In this document: piece by piece, positions 8,216-15,946 of the stretch
Position numbering within the stretch: position 1 is the first letter of the stretch
How the letters are laid out: every line of letters begins with the position of its first letter
Origin: Microbacterium nymphoidis
GTDB taxonomy: Bacteria; Actinomycetota; Actinomycetes; Actinomycetales; Microbacteriaceae
Assembly: GCF_021044885.1 (NCBI RefSeq)
Contig: NZ_JAJNOD010000008.1
Location: 1-64,000, forward strand
Length of the DNA: 64,000 bases
Direction: 5' to 3'
Notes under the pieces: model-generated
Seen by the model: only the letters and a program-made list of their open reading frames with translations
Database searches by the model: none
What the model was told of the DNA's origin: nothing
Position numbers and translations under genes: made by a program

Positions 8216-8764
8216 TCAGGCGTCCTTGACGACCGAGATGTCCAGGTTGATCTTGATCTTGTCGGAGACCAGCCATCCACCGGACTCCAGAGCCACGTTC
8301 CAGGTGAGGCCCCACTCCTTGCGGCTGATGGCGAGGTCACCCTCGAAGCCGGCCCGCAGGGCACCGTTCTGGTCAGTGTGCACACCGCCCACCTCGACGT
8401 CGATCGACACCGGCTTCGTCACACCCTTGATGGTGAGGTCGCCGTGCAGCGTGAACTCCTCGTCATCCTTGACAGAGATGCCGGTCGAGTGGAACTCCAT
8501 CGTGGGGAACTGCTCCGCATCGAAGAAGTCGGCCGAACGCAGGTGGTTGTCACGGTAGTCCTGGCGGGTGTCGATGCTGGCGGTCTGGATGACCACATCG
8601 ACCTGCGCCTCGTTCTCGCCGGTCACGTTGATGGTGCCCGAGAAGTCGTCGAAGCGACCGCGGACCTTGGTGACCATGGCGTGGGTGGCGGCGAAACCGA
8701 TGGCAGAGTGCGCGGCGTCGATGGTCCAGGTGCCGGCGATGGTGTCAAGTGCAGGAATTGTCAT
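8216..8764 (-). CDS. YceI-family lipid-binding-fold protein
   Basis: A 182-residue YceI-domain protein. The start GTWTIDAAHSAIGFAATHAMVTKVRGRF and the repeated beta-strand pattern are characteristic, and the domain fills the whole protein. YceI proteins form an extended lipocalin-like barrel that binds isoprenoid or other amphiphilic chains. Many are periplasmic, but this one has no signal peptide, like other actinobacterial members, so it is probably cytoplasmic. GAGGG lies about 9 nt upstream of the start at 8764. The gene is monocistronic. The ligand cannot be told from sequence. Confidence 0.93.
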   Translation of the reverse strand: MTIPALDTIAGTWTIDAAHSAIGFAATHAMVTKVRGRFDDFSGTINVTGENEAQVDVVIQTASIDTRQDYRDNHLRSADFFDAEQFPTMEFHSTGISVKDDEEFTLHGDLTIKGVTKPVSIDVEVGGVHTDQNGALRAGFEGDLAISRKEWGLTWNVALESGGWLVSDKIKINLDISVVKDA

Positions 8765-8906
8765 GTCAGGTGTCCCTCGTGTGGAAGATCAAGTGCGCGC
8801 GATCATCGCGTCAGTGGATGTGAACGAGGCTACGCGAACTTCTATTCCCGCGCATGCAGTTTTTCTGATTCTCTCCGCCCGTTCATCGGATTCACCCCGA
8901 GACGTC

Positions 8907-8937
8907 ACAGGGCCGCCCCGGATCGGGGCAGCCCTGT
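8907..8937 (-). terminator. Terminator after the helicase gene
   Basis: Near-perfect 14-bp arms (8907-8920 and 8924-8937, one mismatch) with a 3-nt loop, 19 nt past the helicase stop. Confidence 0.65.
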
Positions 8938-8956
8938 GAGGTACGACGAACGGATG

Positions 8957-11206
8957 TCAGGCGGTGAGCTGCTCCAGCGTCATGCCGCCTGTGAGCTCGT
9001 CAAGGATGTCATCACCCGGACGAGCCTCCTCGAACGGCGCGGCGATCTCGGCGCGCTCCAGCAGTTCGGCGATGCGGCGCTTGCGCGCGCGGGTGATGAG
9101 TGTCACCACGCGCCCCGTGTTACCGGCGCGGCCCGTACGCCCGGAGCGGTGCAGGTAGGTCTTGTACTCGTCGGGGGCATCCGCCTGAATGACCAGATCG
9201 ATGTCGTCCACGTGGATTCCACGGGCCGCCACGTCAGTGGCCACCAGCACGTTCGCCCGGCCGGACGACATCTTCTGCAGGTTTCGCGTTCGCTTGGCCT
9301 GGTTGAGGTCGCCGTGCAGCGCGACCGCGGAGATCCCCGCGTCCTCGAACTGCTCAGCGAGCATCTCGGCGTACGCGCGCGTACGCGTGAAGACGATGGT
9401 CTTGCCCTCTCGATCGACCAGCTCAGTGAGGATGTCGGCCTTGTCACGGTGCTCGATCACCAGGACGCGGTGCTCGATCGTTCCGGAGTTCTGGTCTTCG
9501 CCCGCCACCTCGTAGACGGCGGGATTCACGAGGAACTCGTTGACCAGGGCCTCCACCTCGGTGTCGAGAGTCGCCGAGAACATGAGCTTCTGGGCCCCGT
9601 CCGCGACCTGGCGCAGGATGCGCTGCACCGGCTCGAGGAAGCCCAGCTCGCACATGTGGTCGGCCTCATCCAGCACCGCCACCTGAACCTGCGACAGGTC
9701 CAGCTTGCCCTGGTTCACCAGGTCTTCGATGCGACCGGGCGTGCCGATGATGATGTCAACGCCCTTCTTCAGGGCGCCCACCTGGCGAGCCTGGGGAACA
9801 CCACCGTAGATCTGCGTGGTGAACAGGCCGACCGAACGGGCGATCGGCTGGATGGTGCGGTCGATCTGCAGCGCGAGCTCACGCGTCGGAGCGAGGATCA
9901 GCGCCGAGGGTGCGCGACCGAACTCCCGCTTCACACCGGCCTTCGCACGCAGCACGGATTCCACGAGCGGGGCACCAAACGCGATGGTCTTGCCCGAACC
10001 AGTGCGCCCGCGCCCCAGGGTGTCGCGGCCCTCGAGAATCACGGGGATCGTGGCGGCCTGGATCGGGAACGGACGCTCCGCGCCGAGCTCACCGAGCACG
10101 CGCACGATGTTCTGCCCCAGCCCCAGGCTGTCGAACGTGACGTCTGCGACGTCGTCCGCCGTCACGGCTTCCGCGTTGAGACGCTCGCGAACGATGTCCT
10201 CGTTGTCCTGGAATGCCGCCTTCTTCGCGTCGGCGTTCCAGTCCGAGCGGTTGCCGGACGTGCGCTGCGGGCGGTCGTCGAAGGAACGACGCGGGCGGTC
10301 GTCGAACGACCGCGCGGGCCGCCCGTCGCGCTGCGGACGCTCGTCACGGAAGCGCGAGCCGCGATCCTCGCGCTGCGGACGCTCATCGCGGGCGAAACGT
10401 GAGCCCCGGTCATCGAACGATCGAACTGGACGGTGGTCGCGCGAAGAACGGTCTTCGAACCGCGGGGCACGTGCGTCACGATCGAAGCGAGACGCGCGAT
10501 CGTCACGGGAGACGCGCTCGTCGCGGAAGCGCGAGCCGCGGTCGTCGAAGGAACGGGCGTCGCGGCCCGGGCGTGCAGCGCGGTCATCGAACGAACGCGA
10601 CGGGCGGCCATCGCGAGAGAAGCGGTCACCAGAGCGGGCACCACGGTCATCACGGGAGAAGCCACGGTCATCACGGGAGAAGCCACGGTCATCACGGGAG
10701 AAACGGTCACCCGAACGAGCCTCACGGGAGAAACGGTCACCAGAGCGCGCACCACGATCATCGCGCGAGAAACGGTCACCCGAACGAGCCCCATGATCAT
10801 CACGCGAGAAACGGTCACTGGAACGGGCACCACGATCATCGCGCGAGAAGCGCTCGTCACGGGCGTGGCGAGCAGAGCGATCGTCCGAACGTCCGGCGCG
10901 GTTGTCACCGCCGCGGTTGGCGCGGAAATCGTCATCGCGACGAACGCGGCCGCTGCCGGCGTAGTCGTCGCGCAGATCGCCGCGGGTGGTGCGATCATCG
11001 CGACCGGAGCTGATGCGGACGGCCTCGTCGCGACCGGCCTTCTCGGCGGAGCTCCACCGGCGCTTTCCGGCGTTCTCAGCGGGATCGGAGTAGCCGCGGT
11101 GGCCGCGACCGATGGTCTTGGCTCCCTTGGACGCCTTGGCGCGCTCGCCGTAGCGGGGGTCGAAGTTCTTCGGAGCGCGTCCGCCCTGTCGGGTGTTCTT
11201 GGGCAT
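8957..11206 (-). CDS. DEAD-box RNA helicase with a long disordered Arg-rich N-terminus
   Basis: A 749-residue ATP-dependent RNA helicase. The two-domain core (about residues 360-749) holds GRTGSGKT (Walker A, near 399), PTRELALQ, GTPGR, LDEADH (near 510), FSATLD, IVFTRT, ATDVAARGI and HRSGRTGRAG (near 690). The first 345 or so residues are unusual: low complexity, rich in Arg, Asp, Ser, Gly and Phe, with many copies of RFSRDDRGARSGD-type units. Bacterial DEAD-box proteins more often carry such tails at the C-terminus. I infer RNA binding or condensate formation by the tail, with a role in ribosome assembly or RNA decay in the cold. I start at ATG 11206 (MPKNTRQ); the TTG at 11254 has no support. 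The gene is monocistronic with a long 5' region. Confidence 0.92.
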   Translation of the reverse strand: MPKNTRQGGRAPKNFDPRYGERAKASKGAKTIGRGHRGYSDPAENAGKRRWSSAEKAGRDEAVRISSGRDDRTTRGDLRDDYAGSGRVRRDDDFRANRGGDNRAGRSDDRSARHARDERFSRDDRGARSSDRFSRDDHGARSGDRFSRDDRGARSGDRFSREARSGDRFSRDDRGFSRDDRGFSRDDRGARSGDRFSRDGRPSRSFDDRAARPGRDARSFDDRGSRFRDERVSRDDRASRFDRDARAPRFEDRSSRDHRPVRSFDDRGSRFARDERPQREDRGSRFRDERPQRDGRPARSFDDRPRRSFDDRPQRTSGNRSDWNADAKKAAFQDNEDIVRERLNAEAVTADDVADVTFDSLGLGQNIVRVLGELGAERPFPIQAATIPVILEGRDTLGRGRTGSGKTIAFGAPLVESVLRAKAGVKREFGRAPSALILAPTRELALQIDRTIQPIARSVGLFTTQIYGGVPQARQVGALKKGVDIIIGTPGRIEDLVNQGKLDLSQVQVAVLDEADHMCELGFLEPVQRILRQVADGAQKLMFSATLDTEVEALVNEFLVNPAVYEVAGEDQNSGTIEHRVLVIEHRDKADILTELVDREGKTIVFTRTRAYAEMLAEQFEDAGISAVALHGDLNQAKRTRNLQKMSSGRANVLVATDVAARGIHVDDIDLVIQADAPDEYKTYLHRSGRTGRAGNTGRVVTLITRARKRRIAELLERAEIAAPFEEARPGDDILDELTGGMTLEQLTA
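10560..10870. repeat. Coding repeats of the helicase N-terminus
   Basis: Degenerate in-frame repeats encode R-F/G-S-R-D-D-R-G units. At 10642-10704 there are three consecutive near-identical 21-bp copies, indicating recent slippage. Repeat number probably differs between strains. Confidence 0.75.
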
Positions 11207-11532
11207 GCGTGATTGACCTGTTTCGTAAGTATCGCCAGCGAAGTGGGGCGCCAATTGAGACGCTCACCATCGGCCACCGAAGCTCACACAGATCCGTGCA
11301 GACGGGGGCACGGTGCTCGAAGCCGACATTCCAGGGTACCCGTACCTCCTGTGCAGCACCTGTGGTCTACGATCCTGCCGTCCACACGTGGTTCCTGCAG
11401 CCTGCGCGCGTAGGACCCGCAGGGTCGTCGCCCATCCCGTGCAGGGTCAACTGCCCAGGGGGCTGGGTCACTCACCAGGTCAAAGTCACCCGCGGGGAGC
11501 AGGGCCCGTTACCCGGGGGGGGTTGGCTCACT
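11207..11532. other. Divergent intergenic region, non-repeat part
   Basis: About 325 bp between the helicase start and the minisatellite. I see no convincing gene here: the open frames are by-products of high GC. It should contain the helicase promoter and a possibly long 5' leader. No riboswitch pattern is recognised. Confidence 0.5.
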
Positions 11533-11880
11533 CACCACGCGCAGCATCACTCATTAAGCGCAGCGTCACCCACCACGCGCAGCGTCACCCACCACGCGCA
11601 GCGCCACCTCACCACACGCAGCGCCACCTCACCACGCGCAGCGCCACCCCACCACGTGCAGCGCCACCTCACCACGTGCAGCGCCACCCCACCACGTGCA
11701 GCGTCACCCCACCACGTGCAGCGTCACCCCACCACGTGCAGCGTCACCCCACCACGTGCAGCGTCACCCCACCACGTGCAGCGCCACCCCACCACGTGCA
11801 GCGTCACCCCACTACACGCAGCGTCACCCCACTACACGCAACATCACCCACCAAGCGCAACGTCACCCGCCGAGCGCAAG
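11533..11880. repeat. 20-bp minisatellite, about 17.5 copies
   Basis: The consensus unit is ACCACGTGCAGCGTCACCCC. Units at 11651-11810 are the most alike, differing only at one or two positions. Both ends contain 19-bp and diverged copies (ACCACGCGCAGC.., ACTACACGCAGC.., ACCAAGCGCAAC..). Central units each contain the palindrome CACGTG, so this site recurs every 20 bp. The array lies between divergent genes and ends 48 bp before the epimerase start. Confidence 0.92.
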
Positions 11881-11923
11881 AGTGAATCGTGTCATGCACG
11901 GCACGCCTCGCGCGGTGCTCCCC

Positions 11924-11929
11924 TAACAT
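11924..11929 (+). promoter_or_regulatory. Possible -10 element for the epimerase gene
   Basis: TAACAT ends 7 nt before GTG 11937. If it is the -10, the mRNA is leaderless and starts at the GTG, three codons inside the ATG-based frame. Confidence 0.45.
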
Positions 11930-12857
11930 GGGGCGGGTGAGCCTTGATCCCACCGGTACCCAGATCCACCTCAGCATCGAGCGCGACGGCCGCGTCGTGA
12001 CGGCGGACATCGGACAGGTGGGAGCCGTGCTGCGCGGCGTCACCGTGGACGGCGTCGACCTCGTCGCCCGCTTCCCCGAGGGAACGCCCGCGCCGAGCTG
12101 CTCCGGAACGGTGCTGGTTCCGTGGCCGAACCGGATCCGTGACGGACGGTGGACGCACGAGGGCGCGGTGCAGCAGCTTGCCATCACCGAGCCGAAGCTC
12201 AGCAATGCGATCCACGGTCTGCTGCGCTACACGGCCTACGTCGTGAGCGAGTCGGATTCGTCCGTGACCCTGCGTGCCAATGTGGTGCCGCAGATCGGCT
12301 ATCCGTTCCTGCTCGAGACCGCCGTCACCTACGCGCTCACCGCCGAGGGTGTCACGGTGACCCACGTGATCCGGAACTCGGGAGCCGAGAGCGCCCCGAT
12401 CGCCATCGGAACCCACCCGTTCATCACCGTCGGAAACGCCCCGGCCGCCGAGCTCACGGTCACCTCCACCGGAGCCGAGCACATCGTCGTCGACGAGCGC
12501 CTGCTGCCGGTCGAGACTGCTCCCGTGACGGAGGAACTGGACCTCCGCTCGGGCCGCGTGCTCGCCGATCTGCACCTGGACACCGCATATGCCTCACTCG
12601 CCTTCGACGAGGACGGGCGTTCACGCCACCGCATCACCGATGCCGCCGGGAACTCCACCGTGCTGTGGCAGGACGAGCAGTTCGGCTACGTGCAGTTCTA
12701 CACGGGTCGCGATTACCCCGGCCAGGACGTCGCCCTCGCCTGCGAGCCGATGACGGCGCCGGCCGACGCCTTCAACTCGGGCGAGGGCCTCATCTGGCTC
12801 GCTCCCGGCGAGACGTTCACGGGTTCCTGGGGCATCTCCTACGAGCCCGCCGTCTGA
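11928..12857 (+). CDS. Aldose 1-epimerase (galactose mutarotase) family protein
   Basis: A 309-residue beta-sandwich sugar epimerase that would interconvert anomers of an aldose or sugar phosphate. GTVLVPWPNRIRDGRW carries the substrate-binding Asn-Arg pair. IHGLLR holds the first catalytic His region and IGTHPF the second. A Glu near the C-terminal half would act as base. Full family length, with no signal peptide. Two starts are possible: ATG 11928 (used here) or GTG 11937, which fits a leaderless transcript better. The minisatellite lies immediately upstream. No sugar-pathway neighbours indicate the substrate. Confidence 0.9.
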   Translation: MGRVSLDPTGTQIHLSIERDGRVVTADIGQVGAVLRGVTVDGVDLVARFPEGTPAPSCSGTVLVPWPNRIRDGRWTHEGAVQQLAITEPKLSNAIHGLLRYTAYVVSESDSSVTLRANVVPQIGYPFLLETAVTYALTAEGVTVTHVIRNSGAESAPIAIGTHPFITVGNAPAAELTVTSTGAEHIVVDERLLPVETAPVTEELDLRSGRVLADLHLDTAYASLAFDEDGRSRHRITDAAGNSTVLWQDEQFGYVQFYTGRDYPGQDVALACEPMTAPADAFNSGEGLIWLAPGETFTGSWGISYEPAV

Positions 12858-12908
12858 TCCGCCGGGTGCCATGCGCACCCCACCGTGCGCGCGGATACTG
12901 GGATCACC

Positions 12909-14069
12909 ATGACCGGACGTTCCACACCCCTCGCCGGAGGCCGCATCGACCTCGCCATCGACGTGGGCTTCGTCGCGCTGATGGTCGTGTGCGGCGCTCG
13001 GTACTTCACACGCCACACACTCGAGGGTGACGGTGTCATCGCTCTGATCCTCGCGATCGGTGCGACAGCGAGCTACGCGGTGGCCGTGATCGGCGGCGGA
13101 ATCGGCCACGATGAACGATGGCGGCGCGGTGGAGTGCTCCTCGCCACGGCCCTCTGGGTGGGCCTCGCGGTCCTGGCGCCCTCGTTCGGCTGGTGCGCGT
13201 TCGCACTCTTCTTCGCGGTGCACCGGGTGCTCCAGGGCACGCGCGCACTCGTGCTGTCGACGATCATCGTGCTGGCCGTCAGCGCCGGGCTCTTCCTCAT
13301 GTCCCGCGGCGACGATCTGGGCCTCGTGCTGGGCCCCCTCCTCGGGGGCATCGTGCTGTCTGCGGCATACGGCGCACTGGACCGCGCCCTCGCCGCACAG
13401 CGCTCCCTGAATGACGAGCTCCTCGCCGCACGCGATCAGCTCGCGGCATCGGAGCGGGAGGCCGGTGCGCTCTCGGAGCGGAATCGGGTCGCGGGCGAAC
13501 TGCACGACACCGTGGTGCAGCGTACGGCCAGCGTTCTCCTGCTGCTGGAGTCGAGTCGCGACGGGTCGCCGGACGTCATCGAAGCGCGTGAGGGTCTGCG
13601 CGATGCACTGACGCAGACCCGCCGGGTCCTGCACGGGCTCGCAGCCCCGGCCGATGACCGTGAGCCGCTCGCGGCGACCCTCGCCCGGCTGGTGGACGAC
13701 GCCCGGTCCGCAGACGCTGCCGGAGCCGAGTTCGCCGTGGTGGGTGTCCCGCGCGATGTCTCCGACACCACCGCGCACGCGCTCCAGCGCATCGTCCAGG
13801 AAGCACTCGTGAACGTGCGCAAACACGCTGCGGCGCAGCACGCGCGCGTCACGCTCACCTTCTTCCCCGAAGCGATCGGCGTCGACATCGCCGATGATGG
13901 AGCGGGCATCACCAGGACGACGGGCTCCGCAGACGGGGTGGGCCTGCGCGCGATGCGATGGCGCGCGGAGAGCCTGGGTGGATCTTTCACCGTCGGCCCC
14001 CTGGGCGAATCGGGAACCGTCGTCTCCGCCGTCATCCCCGATGCGGCTGTCGTGGAGGAGTCCTCATGA
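12909..14069 (+). CDS. Membrane sensor histidine kinase, NarL/DesK type
   Basis: A 386-residue sensor kinase. Five or so membrane segments fill residues 10-160. They are followed by a short coiled stretch, then the HisKA_3 dimerisation domain with ERNRVAGELHDTVVQ, whose His is the phosphorylation site. The HATPase domain follows, with QEALVNVRKHA (N box), IADDGAGI (G1) and GVGLRAM (G2). There is no extracellular sensor domain, so the signal is probably membrane-based. The start at ATG 12909 is preferred over GTG 12885. The stop overlaps the response regulator start by ATGA, which makes a cognate pair. It may control the adjacent surface protein gene. Confidence 0.92.
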   Translation: MTGRSTPLAGGRIDLAIDVGFVALMVVCGARYFTRHTLEGDGVIALILAIGATASYAVAVIGGGIGHDERWRRGGVLLATALWVGLAVLAPSFGWCAFALFFAVHRVLQGTRALVLSTIIVLAVSAGLFLMSRGDDLGLVLGPLLGGIVLSAAYGALDRALAAQRSLNDELLAARDQLAASEREAGALSERNRVAGELHDTVVQRTASVLLLLESSRDGSPDVIEAREGLRDALTQTRRVLHGLAAPADDREPLAATLARLVDDARSADAAGAEFAVVGVPRDVSDTTAHALQRIVQEALVNVRKHAAAQHARVTLTFFPEAIGVDIADDGAGITRTTGSADGVGLRAMRWRAESLGGSFTVGPLGESGTVVSAVIPDAAVVEESS

Positions 14070-14686
14070 TCCGGATCCTGCTGGTCGATGATCATCCCGT
14101 CCTGCGTCATGGCATGCGAGCCCTGCTCGGCACGCAGCCCGACCTCGCCGTGGTCGCCGAAACGGGTTCGGCCGCGGAGGCGATCACGCTGGCCGCGTCG
14201 GCTGATGTGGCACTCATCGATCTCGATCTCGGGGCCGACGTGCCCGGCGGCATCGACGCCGCGGCCGCCATCCGGCGCTCAGGGGCGCCCACACGTGTGC
14301 TGATCTTCACGGCGTACGACTCGGACGCCGACATCGTGCGCGCACTGGACGCCGGTGCGGTGGGCTACCTCGTCAAGGACAGCCGGCCCGACGAGCTGTT
14401 CCGCGCGATCCGATCGGCCGTGAGTGCGGATCCGGGCGTCGCGTCATCGCTCACCGCCTCGATGATCGAACGCGCTGCCGTCACCGACGAGACACTGACC
14501 GCGCGTGAGCTGGAGGTCCTCTCCCTCGCGGCAGCGGGTCTGTCCACGCGCGAACTCGCCGCCCGGTTGTTCGTGAGCGAGGCGACCGTCAAGACGCACC
14601 TGCACCATGCCTTCACCAAGCTGGGGGCGGAGAACCGGCAGGCAGCGATCGCGATCGCTGTGAAGCGGGGTCTGGTGCGCATCTGA
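14066..14686 (+). CDS. LuxR/NarL-family response regulator
   Basis: A 206-residue two-domain regulator. The receiver domain begins MIRILLVDDHPVLRHG (acidic pair) and has the phosphoacceptor Asp in VALIDLDLG near residue 53, plus the conserved Lys in LVKDSRP. The C-terminal HTH spans about residues 145-206, with LTARELEVLSLAAAGLSTRELA and the recognition helix EATVKTHLHHAFTKL. The start at 14066 has GGAGGAG 5 nt upstream and overlaps the kinase stop (ATGA). It is the partner of the upstream kinase. A 20-bp perfect palindrome just downstream, in front of the surface protein gene, is a candidate target. Confidence 0.94.
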   Translation: MIRILLVDDHPVLRHGMRALLGTQPDLAVVAETGSAAEAITLAASADVALIDLDLGADVPGGIDAAAAIRRSGAPTRVLIFTAYDSDADIVRALDAGAVGYLVKDSRPDELFRAIRSAVSADPGVASSLTASMIERAAVTDETLTARELEVLSLAAAGLSTRELAARLFVSEATVKTHLHHAFTKLGAENRQAAIAIAVKRGLVRI

Positions 14687-14702
14687 GGTGGCGCTCAGCA
14701 AG

Positions 14703-14722
14703 CATCAACCGATCGGTTGATG
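14703..14722. promoter_or_regulatory. 20-bp perfect palindrome upstream of the DUF4822 gene
   Basis: CATCAACCGATCGGTTGATG is fully self-complementary. It lies 16 nt after the response regulator stop and about 20 bp upstream of a possible -10 (TAGCGT, 14744-14749). It is a candidate operator for the adjacent two-component system, or less likely a terminator. Confidence 0.5.
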
Positions 14723-14798
14723 TCGGGACCGGTGGGCGGTTCTTAGCGTGGGACATGTCCATCGCGGCTCGACCGCCACCACCTCTGGAGGATCCCTC

Positions 14799-15887
14799 AT
14801 GGCTTCCCGTCTTGCACCACTCCGATCCGCGGTCATCGCCGCAGCCATCCTCGCTGCAGGGGCTGCCATCGCGCTCCCGGCCACCGCCTTCGCGGCCGCG
14901 CCTGCCGCACCTCACACCGTCACCGTCGATTCGCCGTCGGCCGTCCTGTCCGCCACCCCGTGGGAGACCACCGGCGCCGTCGACCAGGACGGCACCCCCG
15001 TCGCGCTGACCGACCCCGCCGTCGCCAACTTCGTCGGCTGGGCCTACTACGACGCCGACGGAACCTTCCGCATGTACAACCTCGACGACACCCCTAAGAT
15101 GCACGGCGACTGGAGCATCGACCCCAACGGCGAAGCCCGCACCATCACCGCCAAAGACGACACCGGCGCCGCCCTCTTCACCCGCACCGTCCCCCTCGTC
15201 ACCCTCACCACCGAAGAGTTCACCTACCGCGTCACCCCCGACGCGAACACCCCCGACGTCTACTACGACATCATCCACACCCCCACCGACCACCCCGAAC
15301 CCACCACCACCACGCCGTCGTCGATCCTGGCCGCCACCCCGTGGGAGACCACCGGCGCCGTCGACCAGGACGGCACCCCCGTCGCGCTGACCGACCCCGC
15401 CGTCGCCAACTTCGTCGGCTGGGCCTACTACGACGCCGACGGAACCTTCCGCATGTACAACCTCGACGACACCCCTAAGATGCACGGCGACTGGAGCATC
15501 GACCCCAACGGCGAAGCCCGCACCATCACCGCCAAAGACGACACCGGCGCCGCCCTCTTCACCCGCACCGTCCCCCTCGTCACCCTCACCACCGAAGAAT
15601 TCACCTACCGCGTCACCCCCGACGCGAACACCCCCGACGTCTACTACGACATCATCCACACCCCCACCGACCACCCCGAACCCACCACCGCGCCCGTTCC
15701 CACCGCACCCGTTCCCACGGCGACCGCGCCTGTCGAGGTGACCTCGGCATCGCCGAGCGCGACGACAGCTCCCGAACTCGCGGAGACCGGCTCGGCGATG
15801 CCCGTGGCGCTGATGGCCGTGGGTGTCGCGGCCGCGGCCGCAGGTGCGGGAGCACTGGTGGTGCGCCGCCGCCGCGCTCAGGGCTGA
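14799..15887 (+). CDS. LAETG-anchored surface protein with two DUF4822 domains
   Basis: A 362-residue exported wall protein of unknown function. It has a signal peptide (about residues 1-36) and two DUF4822 domains (about 52-170 and 179-297; pattern TPWETTGAVDQDG, GWAYYDADGTFRMYNLDD, FTRTVPLVTLTTEEFTYRV, YYDIIHTPTDH). A Pro/Thr-rich stalk, LAETG near residue 327, a hydrophobic helix and an RRRRAQG tail follow, which together form a class-E-type sortase signal. The domain copies are almost identical at the DNA level. GGAGGA lies 6 nt before the start at 14799, so the upstream in-frame ATG at 14748 is not used. It follows a two-component system and may be its target. No sortase gene is in the window. 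Confidence 0.88.
   Translation: MASRLAPLRSAVIAAAILAAGAAIALPATAFAAAPAAPHTVTVDSPSAVLSATPWETTGAVDQDGTPVALTDPAVANFVGWAYYDADGTFRMYNLDDTPKMHGDWSIDPNGEARTITAKDDTGAALFTRTVPLVTLTTEEFTYRVTPDANTPDVYYDIIHTPTDHPEPTTTTPSSILAATPWETTGAVDQDGTPVALTDPAVANFVGWAYYDADGTFRMYNLDDTPKMHGDWSIDPNGEARTITAKDDTGAALFTRTVPLVTLTTEEFTYRVTPDANTPDVYYDIIHTPTDHPEPTTAPVPTAPVPTATAPVEVTSASPSATTAPELAETGSAMPVALMAVGVAAAAAGAGALVVRRRRAQG
14951..15689. repeat. 381-bp-period tandem duplication encoding DUF4822
   Basis: Copy 1 runs 14951-15308 and copy 2 starts at 15332. Over 358 bp I find one difference (GAG versus GAA in the codon before Phe-Thr-Tyr), a silent change. This indicates a very recent duplication or continuing gene conversion. 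Confidence 0.93.
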
Positions 15888-15894
15888 GTTCACA

Positions 15895-15940
15895 GATGGA
15901 AAACGCCGCTCCGAACAACATCGGAGCGGCGTTTTCCATC
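15895..15940. terminator. 20-bp perfect bidirectional terminator
   Basis: Arms 15895-15914 and 15921-15940 are perfectly complementary around the loop ACAACA. An A-run on one side and a T-run on the other make it a good terminator for both convergent genes. Confidence 0.85.
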
Positions 15941-15946
15941 TCTCAC

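Noticed and set aside
8120..10402. Long plus-strand open frame (760 codons) and others up to 11212 opposite the helicase gene
   Set aside because: They are antisense to a complete DEAD-box helicase with all motifs. The high GC and repeated Arg/Asp codons keep the opposite strand open. The translation is low complexity with no domain.
11533..11880. CRISPR array
   Set aside because: The 20-bp units are contiguous with no unique spacers, and no cas genes are present.
11209..11940. Open frames through the 20-bp minisatellite on the plus strand
   Set aside because: The unit is not a multiple of three and all three plus frames stay open over the array; products are His/Pro/Thr repeats with no ribosome site.
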